A DNA stretch of 64,000 nucleotides, from assembly GCA_004134985.1 (NCBI GenBank), contig REGQ01000058.1, forward strand, positions 124,001-188,000. The letters run 5' to 3'. Source of the DNA: Paenibacillaceae bacterium. GTDB taxonomy: Bacteria; Bacillota; Bacilli; Paenibacillales; Paenibacillaceae. Positions within the stretch are counted from its first letter, which is position 1. Each line of letters begins with the position of its first letter. The position numbers and the translations under genes were made by a program. Below are positions 27,383 through 35,879 of this stretch, piece by piece. Below the pieces are notes generated by a model. The model made no database searches. It was not told the DNA's origin and saw only the letters and a program-made list of their open reading frames with translations.

Positions 27383-28067
27383 GCATTAGCCCGTCTTCAT
27401 CCAAATCTTCGCTTTTTATCGCGATATTTACCGCTTTTCTTACAATTTCGCCGGGGTATCCTCGGCGCATCAGAAACATCGCAAGCTTCTGTGTCCGCTG
27501 CCGAGTCTCTCCCTTAATATACGGCCACTTTCTGCATGCTGCCCGGATGGCTGCCTCCATCTCCGCCTCCTGATCCAGCTCCATAACCGCCTCGGCCGCC
27601 TGCTGCTTGGAAATGCCGCGCTGCATCAAATCCTGCCTGATTGCCAGACTTCCTTTGCCACGGCTTCGCATACTTTGTTGGGCAAATCGCTTCGCATATT
27701 CTCCGTCTTCAATTATACGTTCTTTCTCAAGCCGATCGAGCGCAGCCTGAATATCGTCTTGTTCGACCGCTTTACGGAGCAAATAACGCTCCACCTCCTT
27801 GCGAGCACGCGCCTTGTTGCCCAAATAGACCAAGGCGAGCTCATAAGCGCTCTGCCGGTTATCGGCACGAATAATTTCGGACAAGCGGTCAGCGGTCACG
27901 TGCTGCCCTTTCAGAAGGTTGTAACGGATGAGGATATCTTCACTGACTGACATGATCGCTTCTTCCTGATGCTCCGCATAGATAAAATATTTGCCGCGGC
28001 GCTTTCGCTCCCGCTTGACGGCAATAATTTGTATCGAGTCATCCTGCATCGTAATATCCGCATCCAT
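27372..28067 (-). CDS. recX: RecX, regulator of RecA
   Basis: A 231-residue helical-repeat protein. Its C-terminal three-helix repeats are recognisable (YLLRKAVEQDDIQAALDRLEKE, GISKQQAAEAVME, RRGYPGEIVRKAV). RecX binds RecA filaments and modulates recombination and the SOS response. It lies downstream of recA, separated by a hairpin at 28091-28122. ATG 28067 was chosen; the in-frame GTG at 28079 directly abuts the AAAAGGGG ribosome site. Confidence 0.92.
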   Translation of the reverse strand: MDADITMQDDSIQIIAVKRERKRRGKYFIYAEHQEEAIMSVSEDILIRYNLLKGQHVTADRLSEIIRADNRQSAYELALVYLGNKARARKEVERYLLRKAVEQDDIQAALDRLEKERIIEDGEYAKRFAQQSMRSRGKGSLAIRQDLMQRGISKQQAAEAVMELDQEAEMEAAIRAACRKWPYIKGETRQRTQKLAMFLMRRGYPGEIVRKAVNIAIKSEDLDEDGLMLDN

Positions 28068-28090
28068 GCTTATCTTCACCCCTTTTCATG

Positions 28091-28122
28091 AAGAAAACAC
28101 CTTGCGCAGAAGGTGCTTTCTT
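28091..28122 (-). terminator. Hairpin between recA and recX
   Basis: A near-perfect stem (AAGAAAaCACCTT / AAGGTGcTTTCTT) with a 6-nt loop and a short TTTTCTTC tail on the minus strand. It could partially terminate recA transcripts before recX. Confidence 0.65.
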
Positions 28123-28182
28123 CTTCAAAACGTATTAAAAGCTTCGCGCTAACCCGTTAGGAGCCAGACGCTTCATTACCGA

Positions 28183-29241
28183 CTATACCAAATCCTCAAA
28201 ATCGTCGTCCTCATCATTCTGGCCTTCCCCAAGGTTGCCAGCCAGTACTGCAGATTCAGACAGGCTGCTTGCACTGCGCACTTCCTGCTCGATTGTTGTT
28301 GCGACTTGCGGGTTGTCCCGCAAAAACTGCTTCGCATTCTCACGGCCCTGACCAAGACGCTCTCCTTTGTATGAGAACCAGGCACCGCTCTTTTGCACGA
28401 TTTCCAGATCTGTGCCGATGTCAACCAGGCTGCCTTCTCGGGAAATGCCTTCGCCATACATAATATCTACTTCGGCTTGTTTGAATGGTGGAGCTACCTT
28501 ATTCTTGACAACTTTGATTCTTGTCCGGTTGCCCACCATCTCATTGCCTTGCTTGATCGTTTCGATTCTGCGAACCTCTAGACGAACGCTGGAGTAGAAT
28601 TTCAGTGCCCGGCCGCCTGGCGTCGTCTCAGGATTACCGAACATAACGCCGACTTTCTCACGAAGCTGGTTGATAAAGATCGCGATCGTCTTCGACTTGC
28701 TGATCGCGCCGGACAGCTTCCGCAGCGCCTGCGACATCAAACGAGCCTGCAGTCCTACGTGGGCATCGCCCATCTCGCCTTCGATCTCGGCTTTCGGTAC
28801 AAGGGCTGCAACGGAGTCTACTACAATAATATCGACAGCGCCGCTGCGTACAAGCGCCTCGGCAATTTCCAATGCCTGCTCCCCTGTATCCGGCTGCGAC
28901 AAAAGCAATTCATCAATATTGACGCCAAGCTTGCGTGCATAGAGCGGATCAAGCGCGTGCTCCGCATCAATAAAAGCAGCTTGTCCGCCAATGCGCTGAA
29001 CCTCTGCAATCGCATGGAGCGCAACCGTTGTCTTACCGGAGGATTCCGGTCCGTATACCTCGATAATTCTTCCGCGGGGCAAGCCGCCAATTCCAAGTGC
29101 AATATCTAAAGCAAGAGATCCGCTAGGCACAGTCTCAACCTGCATGCCAGCATTCTCACCCAATTTCATAATCGAACCTTTACCGAATTGTTTCTCTATT
29201 TGGCGCAAAGCCATATCTAAAGCTGCACGACGATCTGACAA
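28183..29241 (-). CDS. recA: Recombinase RecA
   Basis: A protein of about 352 residues with Walker [10 protein letters not shown], Walker [11 protein letters not shown], the L1/L2 regions ([20 protein letters not shown] ... [20 protein letters not shown]) and an acidic C-terminal tail (EDDDFEDLV). It catalyses strand exchange and LexA co-cleavage. The start was set at TTG 29241 ([22 protein letters not shown], as in relatives), 10 nt after AAAGGA; TTG 29244 is equally possible. It has its own promoter with a LexA-like box. Confidence 0.97.
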   Translation of the reverse strand: MSDRRAALDMALRQIEKQFGKGSIMKLGENAGMQVETVPSGSLALDIALGIGGLPRGRIIEVYGPESSGKTTVALHAIAEVQRIGGQAAFIDAEHALDPLYARKLGVNIDELLLSQPDTGEQALEIAEALVRSGAVDIIVVDSVAALVPKAEIEGEMGDAHVGLQARLMSQALRKLSGAISKSKTIAIFINQLREKVGVMFGNPETTPGGRALKFYSSVRLEVRRIETIKQGNEMVGNRTRIKVVKNKVAPPFKQAEVDIMYGEGISREGSLVDIGTDLEIVQKSGAWFSYKGERLGQGRENAKQFLRDNPQVATTIEQEVRSASSLSESAVLAGNLGEGQNDEDDDFEDLV

Positions 29242-29285
29242 CAATCTCACATCCTTTATAAGTGATGGTAACAAGTGATATTATT

Positions 29286-29314
29286 ATGATACCTTGTTTT
29301 GAACACTTTGCCAA
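29286..29314 (-). promoter_or_regulatory. recA sigma-A promoter
   Basis: On the minus strand TTGGCA (29309-29314) and TATCAT (29286-29291) are spaced 17 bp, about 45 nt upstream of the start. Hexamers have one and two mismatches to consensus. Confidence 0.65.
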
Positions 29315-29323
29315 GCTTTTTTT

Positions 29324-29337
29324 CGAACATACATTCG
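29324..29337 (-). promoter_or_regulatory. LexA/DinR (SOS) box of recA
   Basis: CGAACATACATTCG matches the Gram-positive SOS box CGAAC-N4-GTTCG with one substitution in one half-site. It lies 10 bp upstream of the -35, consistent with LexA control of recA. Confidence 0.7.
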
Positions 29338-29562
29338 TTTTTTTTAATCAGCCGCATACCGCCCATTAAAACTTTTGCTCGCTTCTTTGAGCGTTGAAAG
29401 CTCAAATTAACAGTTCAGAAGCGGCGTCGCTGCCGTTTGCTGCGGCCAAGTATGCCCAGACGCAACGAGCGTCAGGGCACTTAGCGCCCCGTACACTACA
29501 CCAGCGACCGGCGACGATCGCGTCGCGGGATCAGTGTACGAGGTGCGGCGCACGGATAGGGC

Positions 29563-29945
29563 GTTGACGGCAGCAGGAGCGTGGCGCACGGGCAGCAAAG
29601 TCGCAGCGTACGGGTAAGGCGTTGACTGGCAGCAATGTCGCGGCGCACGGGCAAGCCGTTGACTGGCAGCAGGGGCGCGGCGCACGGGCAAGCTGTTGAC
29701 GGCAGCAGGAGCGGCGCACGGGCAAGGCGTTAACGGCCAGCAGGTGCGCGGCGCACGGGCAAGCCGTTGACCGCAGCAGGAGCGCGGCGCACGGGCAAGC
29801 CGTTGACGGCAGCAGGAGCGCGGCGCACGGGCATGGCGTTGACGGCAGCAAGGGCGCGGCGCACGGGCAAGGCGTTGACGGCAGCAGGAGCGCGGCCCAC
29901 GGGCAAGGCGTTGACAGGCAGCAAGGGTGCAAGTGGCGGGCGGAC
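29563..29945. repeat. 36-bp GC-rich tandem repeat, about 10 units
   Basis: Contiguous imperfect units beginning GTTGACGGCAGCAGGAGCGC, mostly 36-37 bp (range about 34-58). Adjacent units touch with no unique spacers, so this is not a CRISPR. On the minus strand it reads as a Cys/Pro/Ala-rich frame, judged spurious. Confidence 0.85.
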
Positions 29946-29974
29946 GGATGAATTGTTAACACGCGCGCTCCATT

Positions 29975-30165
29975 GCTGCAATAATGCAGGATTTTCCCAT
30001 ATATTTCACCGTATTGATGTAGAATGCTGCAAAAGTACAGGATTTTTTCCAATAAACTTCATAATACAGGACTTTTTCAAGAAAAATCCTGCACAAAAGC
30101 ATCAATATCCTGTAAAAACCAACTTTAATGTATCAAATCCTGCATAATTGCATTATTCTTGCCCG
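29975..30165. repeat. Interspersed repeat, copy 2
   Basis: Direct units TGCAATAATGCAGGATTTT (about 29977), TGCAAAAGTACAGGATTTT (about 30028) and an ACAGGACTTTTT remnant (about 30066) are followed by inverted units AAATCCTGCACAAAAGC (about 30085) and AAATCCTGCATAATTGC (about 30135). The layout is the same as at 13095-13285. The stretch TTTCCCATA..TTTCACCG..GATGTAGA between units 1 and 2 recurs at 30247-30277. Confidence 0.7.
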
Positions 30166-30280
30166 TACACAGTTTGTACACCACCATACCAATTATTTCT
30201 CACGACCACTTATATCTAACGCATCGTTATTGCCAAAGAGCAGAAGTTTCCCATAATTTCACCGCATCGATGTAGACACT

Positions 30281-30690
30281 TTTGCACTGTTGCACTGTTC
30301 CTCTGTTTACTTTGTTACTCTGTTATTTTGTTACTCTGCTGCACTGTTACTTTGTTGCTCGACTACTTTGTTCCTCTGTTACTTCGTTACTTTGTTCCTC
30401 TGCTACTTTGTTGCTCTGTACTTTGTTGCTCTGTACTTTGTTGCTCTGTACTTTGTTGCTCTACTGCTCTGCTACTCTGTTGCTCTGTTACTTCGTTACT
30501 TTGTTCCTCTGCTACTTTGTTGCTCTGTACTTTGTTGCTCTGCTGCTCTGCTACTCTGTTGCTCTGTTGCTCTGTTGCTCTTTTACTTTGTTACTCTGTT
30601 ACTCTTTTACTTTATTCCTCTTTTACTTTGTTGCTCTGTTGCCCTGCTATTCTGCTCCTTTTACTCATTTACTGATTTACTCTTTTGCAC
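30281..30690. repeat. 8-bp pyrimidine-rich minisatellite, about 48 units
   Basis: Degenerate tandem units such as TTACTTTG, TTGCTCTG, CTACTCTG and TTCCTCTG, with occasional 7-bp units (TACTTTG). The plus strand is strongly C/T/G-biased with A rare. Because 8 is not divisible by 3, all three plus-strand frames stay open and read Leu/Cys/Phe-rich nonsense. Confidence 0.9.
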
Positions 30691-30825
30691 CGTTTAACGC
30701 TGCTTTCTCCCAGTCCATCACCTCCCTTCCAGATTCCAAGCCTCGCTTTCAAGCTGTCTTCACACGCGGTCGGCAACCTTAGCACATCGCACCCTCCATA
30801 GCTGGAGACTCCGCTATGAAGACAC

Positions 30826-30861
30826 AAAAAAAACCGCAGCAAAGAATTCTTCGCTACGGTT
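30826..30861 (-). terminator. Strong intrinsic terminator in the recA-cinA gap
   Basis: The stem AACCGTAGCGAAGAA / TTCTTTGCTGCGGTT (minus strand) has mismatches and an eight-T tail. It probably ends the transcript containing cinA, about 260 nt after the cinA stop. Confidence 0.85.
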
Positions 30862-31122
30862 CTTCCGTAATCACGCACATCATGATCGCTATCGCTCATT
30901 ACTTACGCTCCTGCTCACGCGTACACGCGCGGGTATTTTCACCCACAGGAGTGCCTTGCCCATCCTGTTCTTGCCCCACCTGCTCTTGCTCAATCCCGGC
31001 TCTTTCGCAAGGCTCATGCTGCTCATCGCCCTCTCGTACGAGCCATTAGCACAGTTCTTGCGCAATGACGCCCGCAATCCGTCAACTGGCTTCCGGCTGC
31101 CGTCGATGCTGCAGCCGGAAGC

Positions 31123-32373
31123 TTACGAGCCGCGCATCATCTGCCATAGACGATAGCATGCCGCTTTGGCGGCTCTCAGACGGATTGTGCTGCGGTTGCC
31201 GCCTAAGTTCAAGGTGTGGACAGCCGTCTGCTGTCCCCGCTGTGCAATGCCCAAATAAACGAGTCCTACGGGCTTGCCTTCACTTTCGGCCGGACCGGCA
31301 ACACCGGTAAGGGAGACACCGAAATCGCTGTCGGCAATTTCACGCACCCGCTCTGCCATCTGCGCCGCAGTCGATTCGCTGATTGCCCCGGGGGCGCCAG
31401 CGCCCTCCAGCTGCGCCAGCGGGATGCCAAGCAGCTTGTGCTTCATCGCGTTCGTATAGGTCACTACGCCTCCGACAAACTCACTGCTGCTGCCAGGAAC
31501 GCTTGTAATCATCTCCGCAAGCAGTCCTCCGCTGCAACTCTCGGCAACCGCCATTGTCCGCGTCGAATTGCGGAGCAGTTGCACGACCGCTTCCTCAATC
31601 GAAATATCCTCCTGCGCGTACATAAATTCGCCAACACGCGCCATAATGGCACTGACCGTTTCGTCAATCTTGGCGAATGCTTCGGCTTCACTGCGCGCTT
31701 TGGTGGAAATCCGCAGCGCAACTTCGCCTTCTTTGGCATAGGGGGCAATCGTCGGATCGGACTGCTGCTCGATCAGATCGATCACCGCCGCTTCCAGACT
31801 TGACTCCCCGATGCCCGCAAACCGCAGCTGCCTGGAATGCAGCGGCAGTTCCTCGCCCGTCTTGCCGCGCAGCCAGGCTTTAGCCGGCCCTTTGAACATC
31901 GGCTGCAGTTCCCGCGGCGGACCGGGCAGCAGCATATAATGCGTGCCGTCAACGGTCAGCGCATTGCCAACAGCCAGCCCCGTCTCATTCGCCAGCGGAT
32001 CGCTGCCTTCGATCATGAGCGCCTGCCGGCGATTGCTCTCGACCATATGCACGCCTCTGCCGGCAAACAACGCTTCAATCTTATCCATTGAAGGCTCATG
32101 AATGAACAAGCCTCTGCCTATGTATTCAGCCACCGCGTCCTTTGTCAGATCATCCTGTGTCGGACCGAGGCCGCCGGTGTAGATGAGCAGATCTGCCCTG
32201 CTGCGCCCGATCCTGGTCGCTTCCAGCAGCCGCTCCTGATTGTCGCCAACCACCGTCTGAAAATAAACGTCGATGCCCAGATCAGCCAGTTCCTGCGAAA
32301 GAAACTGCGCATTCGTATTGACAATTTGTCCGAGCAGCAGCTCTGTGCCGACGGCAATAATCTCTGCCTTCAT
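31123..32373 (-). CDS. cinA: CinA, competence/damage-inducible protein (NMN amidohydrolase family)
   Basis: A 416-residue protein with an N-terminal MoaB/MogA-like domain (IIAVGTELLLGQIVNTNAQ, GGLGPTQDDLTKDAV, MLLPGPPRELQPMF) and a C-terminal CinA domain (AESCSGGLLAEMITSVPGSS, GVAGPAESEGKPVGLVYLG) that in relatives deamidates NMN. It lies upstream of recA as in many Firmicutes. In pneumococcus CinA recruits RecA to the membrane during competence. The start has GGGGGA at about 10-nt spacing. It is preceded by pgsA with a 49-bp gap. Confidence 0.95.
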   Translation of the reverse strand: MKAEIIAVGTELLLGQIVNTNAQFLSQELADLGIDVYFQTVVGDNQERLLEATRIGRSRADLLIYTGGLGPTQDDLTKDAVAEYIGRGLFIHEPSMDKIEALFAGRGVHMVESNRRQALMIEGSDPLANETGLAVGNALTVDGTHYMLLPGPPRELQPMFKGPAKAWLRGKTGEELPLHSRQLRFAGIGESSLEAAVIDLIEQQSDPTIAPYAKEGEVALRISTKARSEAEAFAKIDETVSAIMARVGEFMYAQEDISIEEAVVQLLRNSTRTMAVAESCSGGLLAEMITSVPGSSSEFVGGVVTYTNAMKHKLLGIPLAQLEGAGAPGAISESTAAQMAERVREIADSDFGVSLTGVAGPAESEGKPVGLVYLGIAQRGQQTAVHTLNLGGNRSTIRLRAAKAACYRLWQMMRGS

Positions 32374-32422
32374 TCCAGTTCATTCCCCCATTATGTGACT
32401 GCGGATTGCCATCGCGCCAAGC

Positions 32423-33013
32423 CTATTGCGAAATCGGGATAATATTTTTATTTTTCACGAAATAATCGATACCCGAGTATACCGTGATCAACGCCGCTAC
32501 CCAGCTTGAAATGAGATCAAACCTGATATCGATAAAAGCAAACGGGAAATTGTTAAGCAGCAGCGCAATAATCATCGTAATCTGCACCGCTGTTTTCCAT
32601 TTGCCCCACTTGCTGGCCGCGAGCACTTTGCCTTCCAGCAGCGCCACCTGACGCAGTCCTGTCACAGCAAACTCCCGGCTGATAATGACGATGGCAATCA
32701 AAGCATTGACCTTGTCCATCTCTACCAGCGAAATAAGCACTGCGGCAACGAGCAGTTTATCTGCAAGGGGGTCCAGCAGTTTGCCGAGATTGGTTACGGT
32801 CTTGCTCTTGCGCGCGATATACCCGTCAAGTCCATCGGTACTTGCTGCAATGATAAAGATCAGGGCAGCGATAATCTGACTGTACGTAATGGAAAAATCA
32901 TCAATGATGATTGGGCTTAAATTCAAACGACTGTCCAGATTCATAAGCAGGAAAAACATAATGATCGGAACAAGAAATATTCTCGCCAATGTAATTCTAT
33001 TGGCCAGATTCAT
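32423..33013 (-). CDS. pgsA: CDP-diacylglycerol-glycerol-3-phosphate 3-phosphatidyltransferase
   Basis: A 196-residue integral membrane enzyme of the CDP-alcohol phosphotransferase family. The signature D-G-x2-A-R-x8-G-x3-D-x3-D is visible as DGLDGYIARKSKTVTNLGKLLDPLADK. It makes phosphatidylglycerol phosphate. ATG 33013 overlaps the rimO stop (ATGA) and has GGGGAGGG upstream, so the two genes are translationally coupled. Confidence 0.96.
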   Translation of the reverse strand: MNLANRITLARIFLVPIIMFFLLMNLDSRLNLSPIIIDDFSITYSQIIAALIFIIAASTDGLDGYIARKSKTVTNLGKLLDPLADKLLVAAVLISLVEMDKVNALIAIVIISREFAVTGLRQVALLEGKVLAASKWGKWKTAVQITMIIALLLNNFPFAFIDIRFDLISSWVAALITVYSGIDYFVKNKNIIPISQ

Positions 33014-34338
33014 GCGATTCCCTCCCCGGACAAATCAAACTCATAAGCATGCGTAACGCGCACTTTTTGAATTTCACCAATGTTGCCATGACAACTTGAA
33101 ATGAAAACCTCGCCATCGATTTCCGGCGCATCATATTGCGAACGCCCAACATAAATGTCGCTTCGTCCATCATATCTTTCTACCAGCACTTCAATCTCTT
33201 TGCCGACATACTTGCTGCCGTTCGTCTTCGCCACTTCACGCTGAATTTCCATCAGCGTATTGGCCCGCCATTCTCGCACATCTTCAGGAACGTGATTCGG
33301 CAGCCGCACAGCAGGTGTGTCCTCTTCGCTTGAATAAGCGAATACGCCAAGCCGATCGAACTTCATCTCCCGCACAAAATTGCTCAGGCGCTCAAAATCT
33401 TCCTCCGTCTCACCCGGAAAGCCGACAATAATGGAGGTACGCAGCGCCGCTTCAGGAATTCTGGCTCTAATCTTGGAGATCAACTCCCGCGCATCGCGCT
33501 GACGTCCTGGGCGGCGCATCCGCTTCAGAATCGTATCTTCGCTGTGCTGCAGCGGCATATCAATATATTTGCAAACTTTCGGATTTGTCGCGATAACTTC
33601 CAACAGCTCATCTGTGAAAAAGCCCGGATAGGCATAATGCAGCCTGACCCACACAATACCAGGCACTTCGCTGACTTTGTTCAACAATTCCGGCAGCATA
33701 AAGCGGTCGTACAAGTCTGTACCATAGTTTGTCGAATCCTGAGCGATCAGACTGACTTCCTTCACGCCCTGCTCGGCCAACTGCGTCACTTCACGGACGA
33801 TCGACTCGATTGAACGGCTGCGGAATTTGCCTCGCATGATCGGTATGCTGCAGAATGTGCAGGCATTGTCACAGCCTTCGGCAATTTTGACAAAGGCGGT
33901 ATAACGCGGCGTAGCAACTTTACGCGGGAGCGCCTCCTCGTAATTGAAGATCGGGTTGCCGACTCTCACCGGTTTCTTGCCGCGCAGCGCTTCGTCGACA
34001 ATATCGTTAATATTGTGAAAATCGCCTGTTCCGACAATACCGTCGATTTCCGGCATTTCCTCCATCAGCTGCTGCTTGTACCGCTGCGTTAGACAACCTG
34101 ACACAATAAGCGCCTTCAATCGGCCTGTATCTTTATATTCCGCCATATTCAAAATCGTATTGACCGATTCTTCTTTCGCAGCGTCGATGAACCCGCATGT
34201 ATTTACAATGATGACAGTCGCTTCTTCGGATTCCTCTACAAGCTTGTAGCCTCGGCCATCAATCAGGCCTGACATGATTTCAGAATCTACGAGATTTTTC
34301 TCACAACCTAATGTGACTACCTTCACGCGTTCAGTCAT
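33010..34338 (-). CDS. rimO: Ribosomal protein uS12 methylthiotransferase RimO
   Basis: A 442-residue radical-SAM enzyme related to MiaB that adds a methylthio group to an Asp of ribosomal protein S12. N-terminal cluster cysteines lie in VVTLGCEKNLVDSE, IVNTCGFID and VSGCLTQRY. The SAM cluster motif is CDNACTFC, with [12 protein letters not shown] downstream and a C-terminal TRAM domain. The LGCEKNxVDSE opening distinguishes RimO from MiaB. The ATG has GGGGGGA at 6-nt spacing. It is followed by pgsA with an ATGA overlap. Confidence 0.95.
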   Translation of the reverse strand: MTERVKVVTLGCEKNLVDSEIMSGLIDGRGYKLVEESEEATVIIVNTCGFIDAAKEESVNTILNMAEYKDTGRLKALIVSGCLTQRYKQQLMEEMPEIDGIVGTGDFHNINDIVDEALRGKKPVRVGNPIFNYEEALPRKVATPRYTAFVKIAEGCDNACTFCSIPIMRGKFRSRSIESIVREVTQLAEQGVKEVSLIAQDSTNYGTDLYDRFMLPELLNKVSEVPGIVWVRLHYAYPGFFTDELLEVIATNPKVCKYIDMPLQHSEDTILKRMRRPGRQRDARELISKIRARIPEAALRTSIIVGFPGETEEDFERLSNFVREMKFDRLGVFAYSSEEDTPAVRLPNHVPEDVREWRANTLMEIQREVAKTNGSKYVGKEIEVLVERYDGRSDIYVGRSQYDAPEIDGEVFISSCHGNIGEIQKVRVTHAYEFDLSGEGIA

Positions 34339-34379
34339 TGTTATCCCCCCAATGCCTCAAGTTGCCAGTAAATGTTCTC

Positions 34380-34871
34380 TTATCGGTAATTGGTAAACTG
34401 CAGGTCGACAGCCAGATCAGCTTCACGGAGCATTTTGATTACAGCTTGCAGATCATCGCGGCTTTTGCCGGTTACGCGAATCTGATCGCCCTGAATTTGA
34501 CTTTTCACTTTCAGTTTCGAATCGCGAATCAACACATTTATTTTTTTGGATATATCCTGTTCAATGCCTTGCTTCAAGCGGATGCGCTGCCGAACTGTCC
34601 CGCCGGAAGCCGGCTCGATTTTGCCATAATCCAGGTTTTTAATCGGTACGCCCCGTTTAATCATTTTGGAGAGCAAAATATCAATGACGCTTTTCAGCTT
34701 GTAATCATCTTCTGATCCGACGACAACCTCTTCCTTCTCCACAGCAATGCTGCTCTTGCTGCCTTTAAAATCAAAACGCGTCTCAATCTCACGCTCCGCC
34801 TGCGCAATGGCGTTGTTCAATTCCTGCATATCCACTTTGGAAACAATATCAAAGTAACTTTCTGAACTCAT
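34380..34871 (-). CDS. yajQ: YajQ-family nucleotide-binding protein
   Basis: A 163-residue protein with the family's [25 protein letters not shown] opening and [11 protein letters not shown] motif. It has two ferredoxin-like folds. YajQ relatives bind GTP/ATP or cyclic di-GMP and affect gene regulation; the precise function in Firmicutes is unclear. It lies between the ymf block and rimO on the same strand. The start has GAGGAG at 11-nt spacing. Confidence 0.93.
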   Translation of the reverse strand: MSSESYFDIVSKVDMQELNNAIAQAEREIETRFDFKGSKSSIAVEKEEVVVGSEDDYKLKSVIDILLSKMIKRGVPIKNLDYGKIEPASGGTVRQRIRLKQGIEQDISKKINVLIRDSKLKVKSQIQGDQIRVTGKSRDDLQAVIKMLREADLAVDLQFTNYR

Positions 34872-34941
34872 ACTTCATTTCACTCCTCACACAGGCTTCG
34901 TTTTGTCCAAATTATACTCTATTTGCCACTACAAGAAAAGA

Positions 34942-34963
34942 CATCCCTCCGGCAGGAGAGATG
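34942..34963 (-). terminator. Terminator after the RodZ-like gene
   Basis: The stem CATCCCTCC / GGAGAGATG has one mismatch and a GGCA loop. On the minus strand it is followed by TCTTTTCTTG. It lies about 30 nt past the stop of the gene ending at 34991. Confidence 0.7.
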
Positions 34964-34990
34964 CTCGACATAAAACAGCTATTATTTATT

Positions 34991-35863
34991 TTATTCGACA
35001 GCTCCGGCTGGGTCAAATTGGAACCTTCTTGGCTTGCCGGTTTCCTTCGGATTGTCTACTGGAACGCCATCGATTGTTATTTCGACGAAATCTGCACGCG
35101 CAGCATTAATATATACGGCGCCTTCCAGTTCATGCGTAAACACCTGTCCATCCTCTGCGGTTAAATATTCAATTCTGTCCCCGCCCCGCTTATCGCGGCG
35201 GATTTCGAGCCAGGAGCTTCCTCCAATGATTTTCACTTCATACTTGTGCTTGCCGGCAGGCGACACCTCATAGTAATCGGTCGAGCCCTTCGTATCGACA
35301 AGGTTTAACTTTGTTTCGTTTGTAACTGGCGGTTCCACCGGAGGCGGTTCAACTTCCTCTTCCTCCTTGGTGTTATCCGGGGTTTCTTCTCCAGGATTGT
35401 TGTTGCCGGGCTGCGTACCTTGGTTGCCCTCCGTCACTTTTTCGTTCCCGTTCGGGTTAATTTCCTTCCCAGTGTCAGGACCGATATAAAATACATAAAC
35501 CACAACAATAATCAGAATAAAAAATGCCCACATCAAAATGGTAAATCCCCATTTGCTCCAGCGATCAGATGCGCGCGCAGAGCCGCGGCGAGGCTTCATC
35601 ATCGGCTCGGAAACCGGTTCAGCTGGAAGCGCGGGCATATCCTTGTTGTAAAGCCGCAGCACTTCGTCGGCATCTAGACCGACTGTCTCCGCATAGGTTT
35701 TGACAAATGCCCTTACGTAAAAACTTCCTGGTAGCACCTTGTAATTGCCTTCTTCAATCGCTTCGAGATACCGTTTGCGAATTTTGGTCATATCCTGAAT
35801 GTCGTCAAGCGACATTTCCTTATCATTCCGGGCTTGTTTGAGCAGTTCTCCCAGTTCCGTCAT
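34991..35863 (-). CDS. ymfM: RodZ-like helix-turn-helix membrane protein (YmfM family)
   Basis: A 290-residue protein: an N-terminal HTH_25 domain (ELGELLKQARNDKEMSLDDIQDMTKIRKRYLEAIEEGNY), a basic linker, one transmembrane helix (about 105-127), an extracellular Gly/Asn/Pro/Glu-rich linker, and a C-terminal DUF4115 beta domain. This is the RodZ layout; RodZ links MreB to the cell-wall elongation machinery. The start at 35863 is fixed by AAGGAGGT just upstream; longer in-frame options would begin inside that site. It follows the ymfK homologue closely. Confidence 0.9.
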   Translation of the reverse strand: MTELGELLKQARNDKEMSLDDIQDMTKIRKRYLEAIEEGNYKVLPGSFYVRAFVKTYAETVGLDADEVLRLYNKDMPALPAEPVSEPMMKPRRGSARASDRWSKWGFTILMWAFFILIIVVVYVFYIGPDTGKEINPNGNEKVTEGNQGTQPGNNNPGEETPDNTKEEEEVEPPPVEPPVTNETKLNLVDTKGSTDYYEVSPAGKHKYEVKIIGGSSWLEIRRDKRGGDRIEYLTAEDGQVFTHELEGAVYINAARADFVEITIDGVPVDNPKETGKPRRFQFDPAGAVE

Positions 35864-35879
35864 GACCCCACCTCCTTCT

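Larger units (their letters stand above)
29338..31122. other. Expanded recA-cinA intergenic region made largely of repeats
   Basis: About 1.8 kb with no convincing gene. It contains a 36-bp tandem array (29563-29945), an interspersed repeat (29975-30165, with a fragment at 30247-30277), an 8-bp pyrimidine-rich minisatellite (30281-30690) and a terminator (30826-30861). 30862-31088 shows short open frames without family features. A 12-bp stem (GCTTCCGGCTGC / GCAGCCGGAAGC, 31089-31122) lies immediately after the cinA stop but has no T-run. Confidence 0.7.

Noticed and set aside
29563-29945. Possible CRISPR array (regular 36-bp units)
   Set aside because: Units are contiguous with no unique spacers, they vary in length, and no cas genes are nearby.
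29531-30052. Minus-strand Cys/Pro/Ala-rich open frame
   Set aside because: It is a translation of the 36-bp tandem array plus the interspersed repeat, with no independent start signal.
30282-30782. Leu/Cys/Phe-rich plus-strand frames that look like membrane proteins
   Set aside because: All three frames are open because of the 8-bp minisatellite; composition reflects the repeat, not a protein.
30889-31077. 62-codon minus-strand frame after cinA
   Set aside because: No family features, and an alternative frame is equally open; start and ribosome site are unconvincing.
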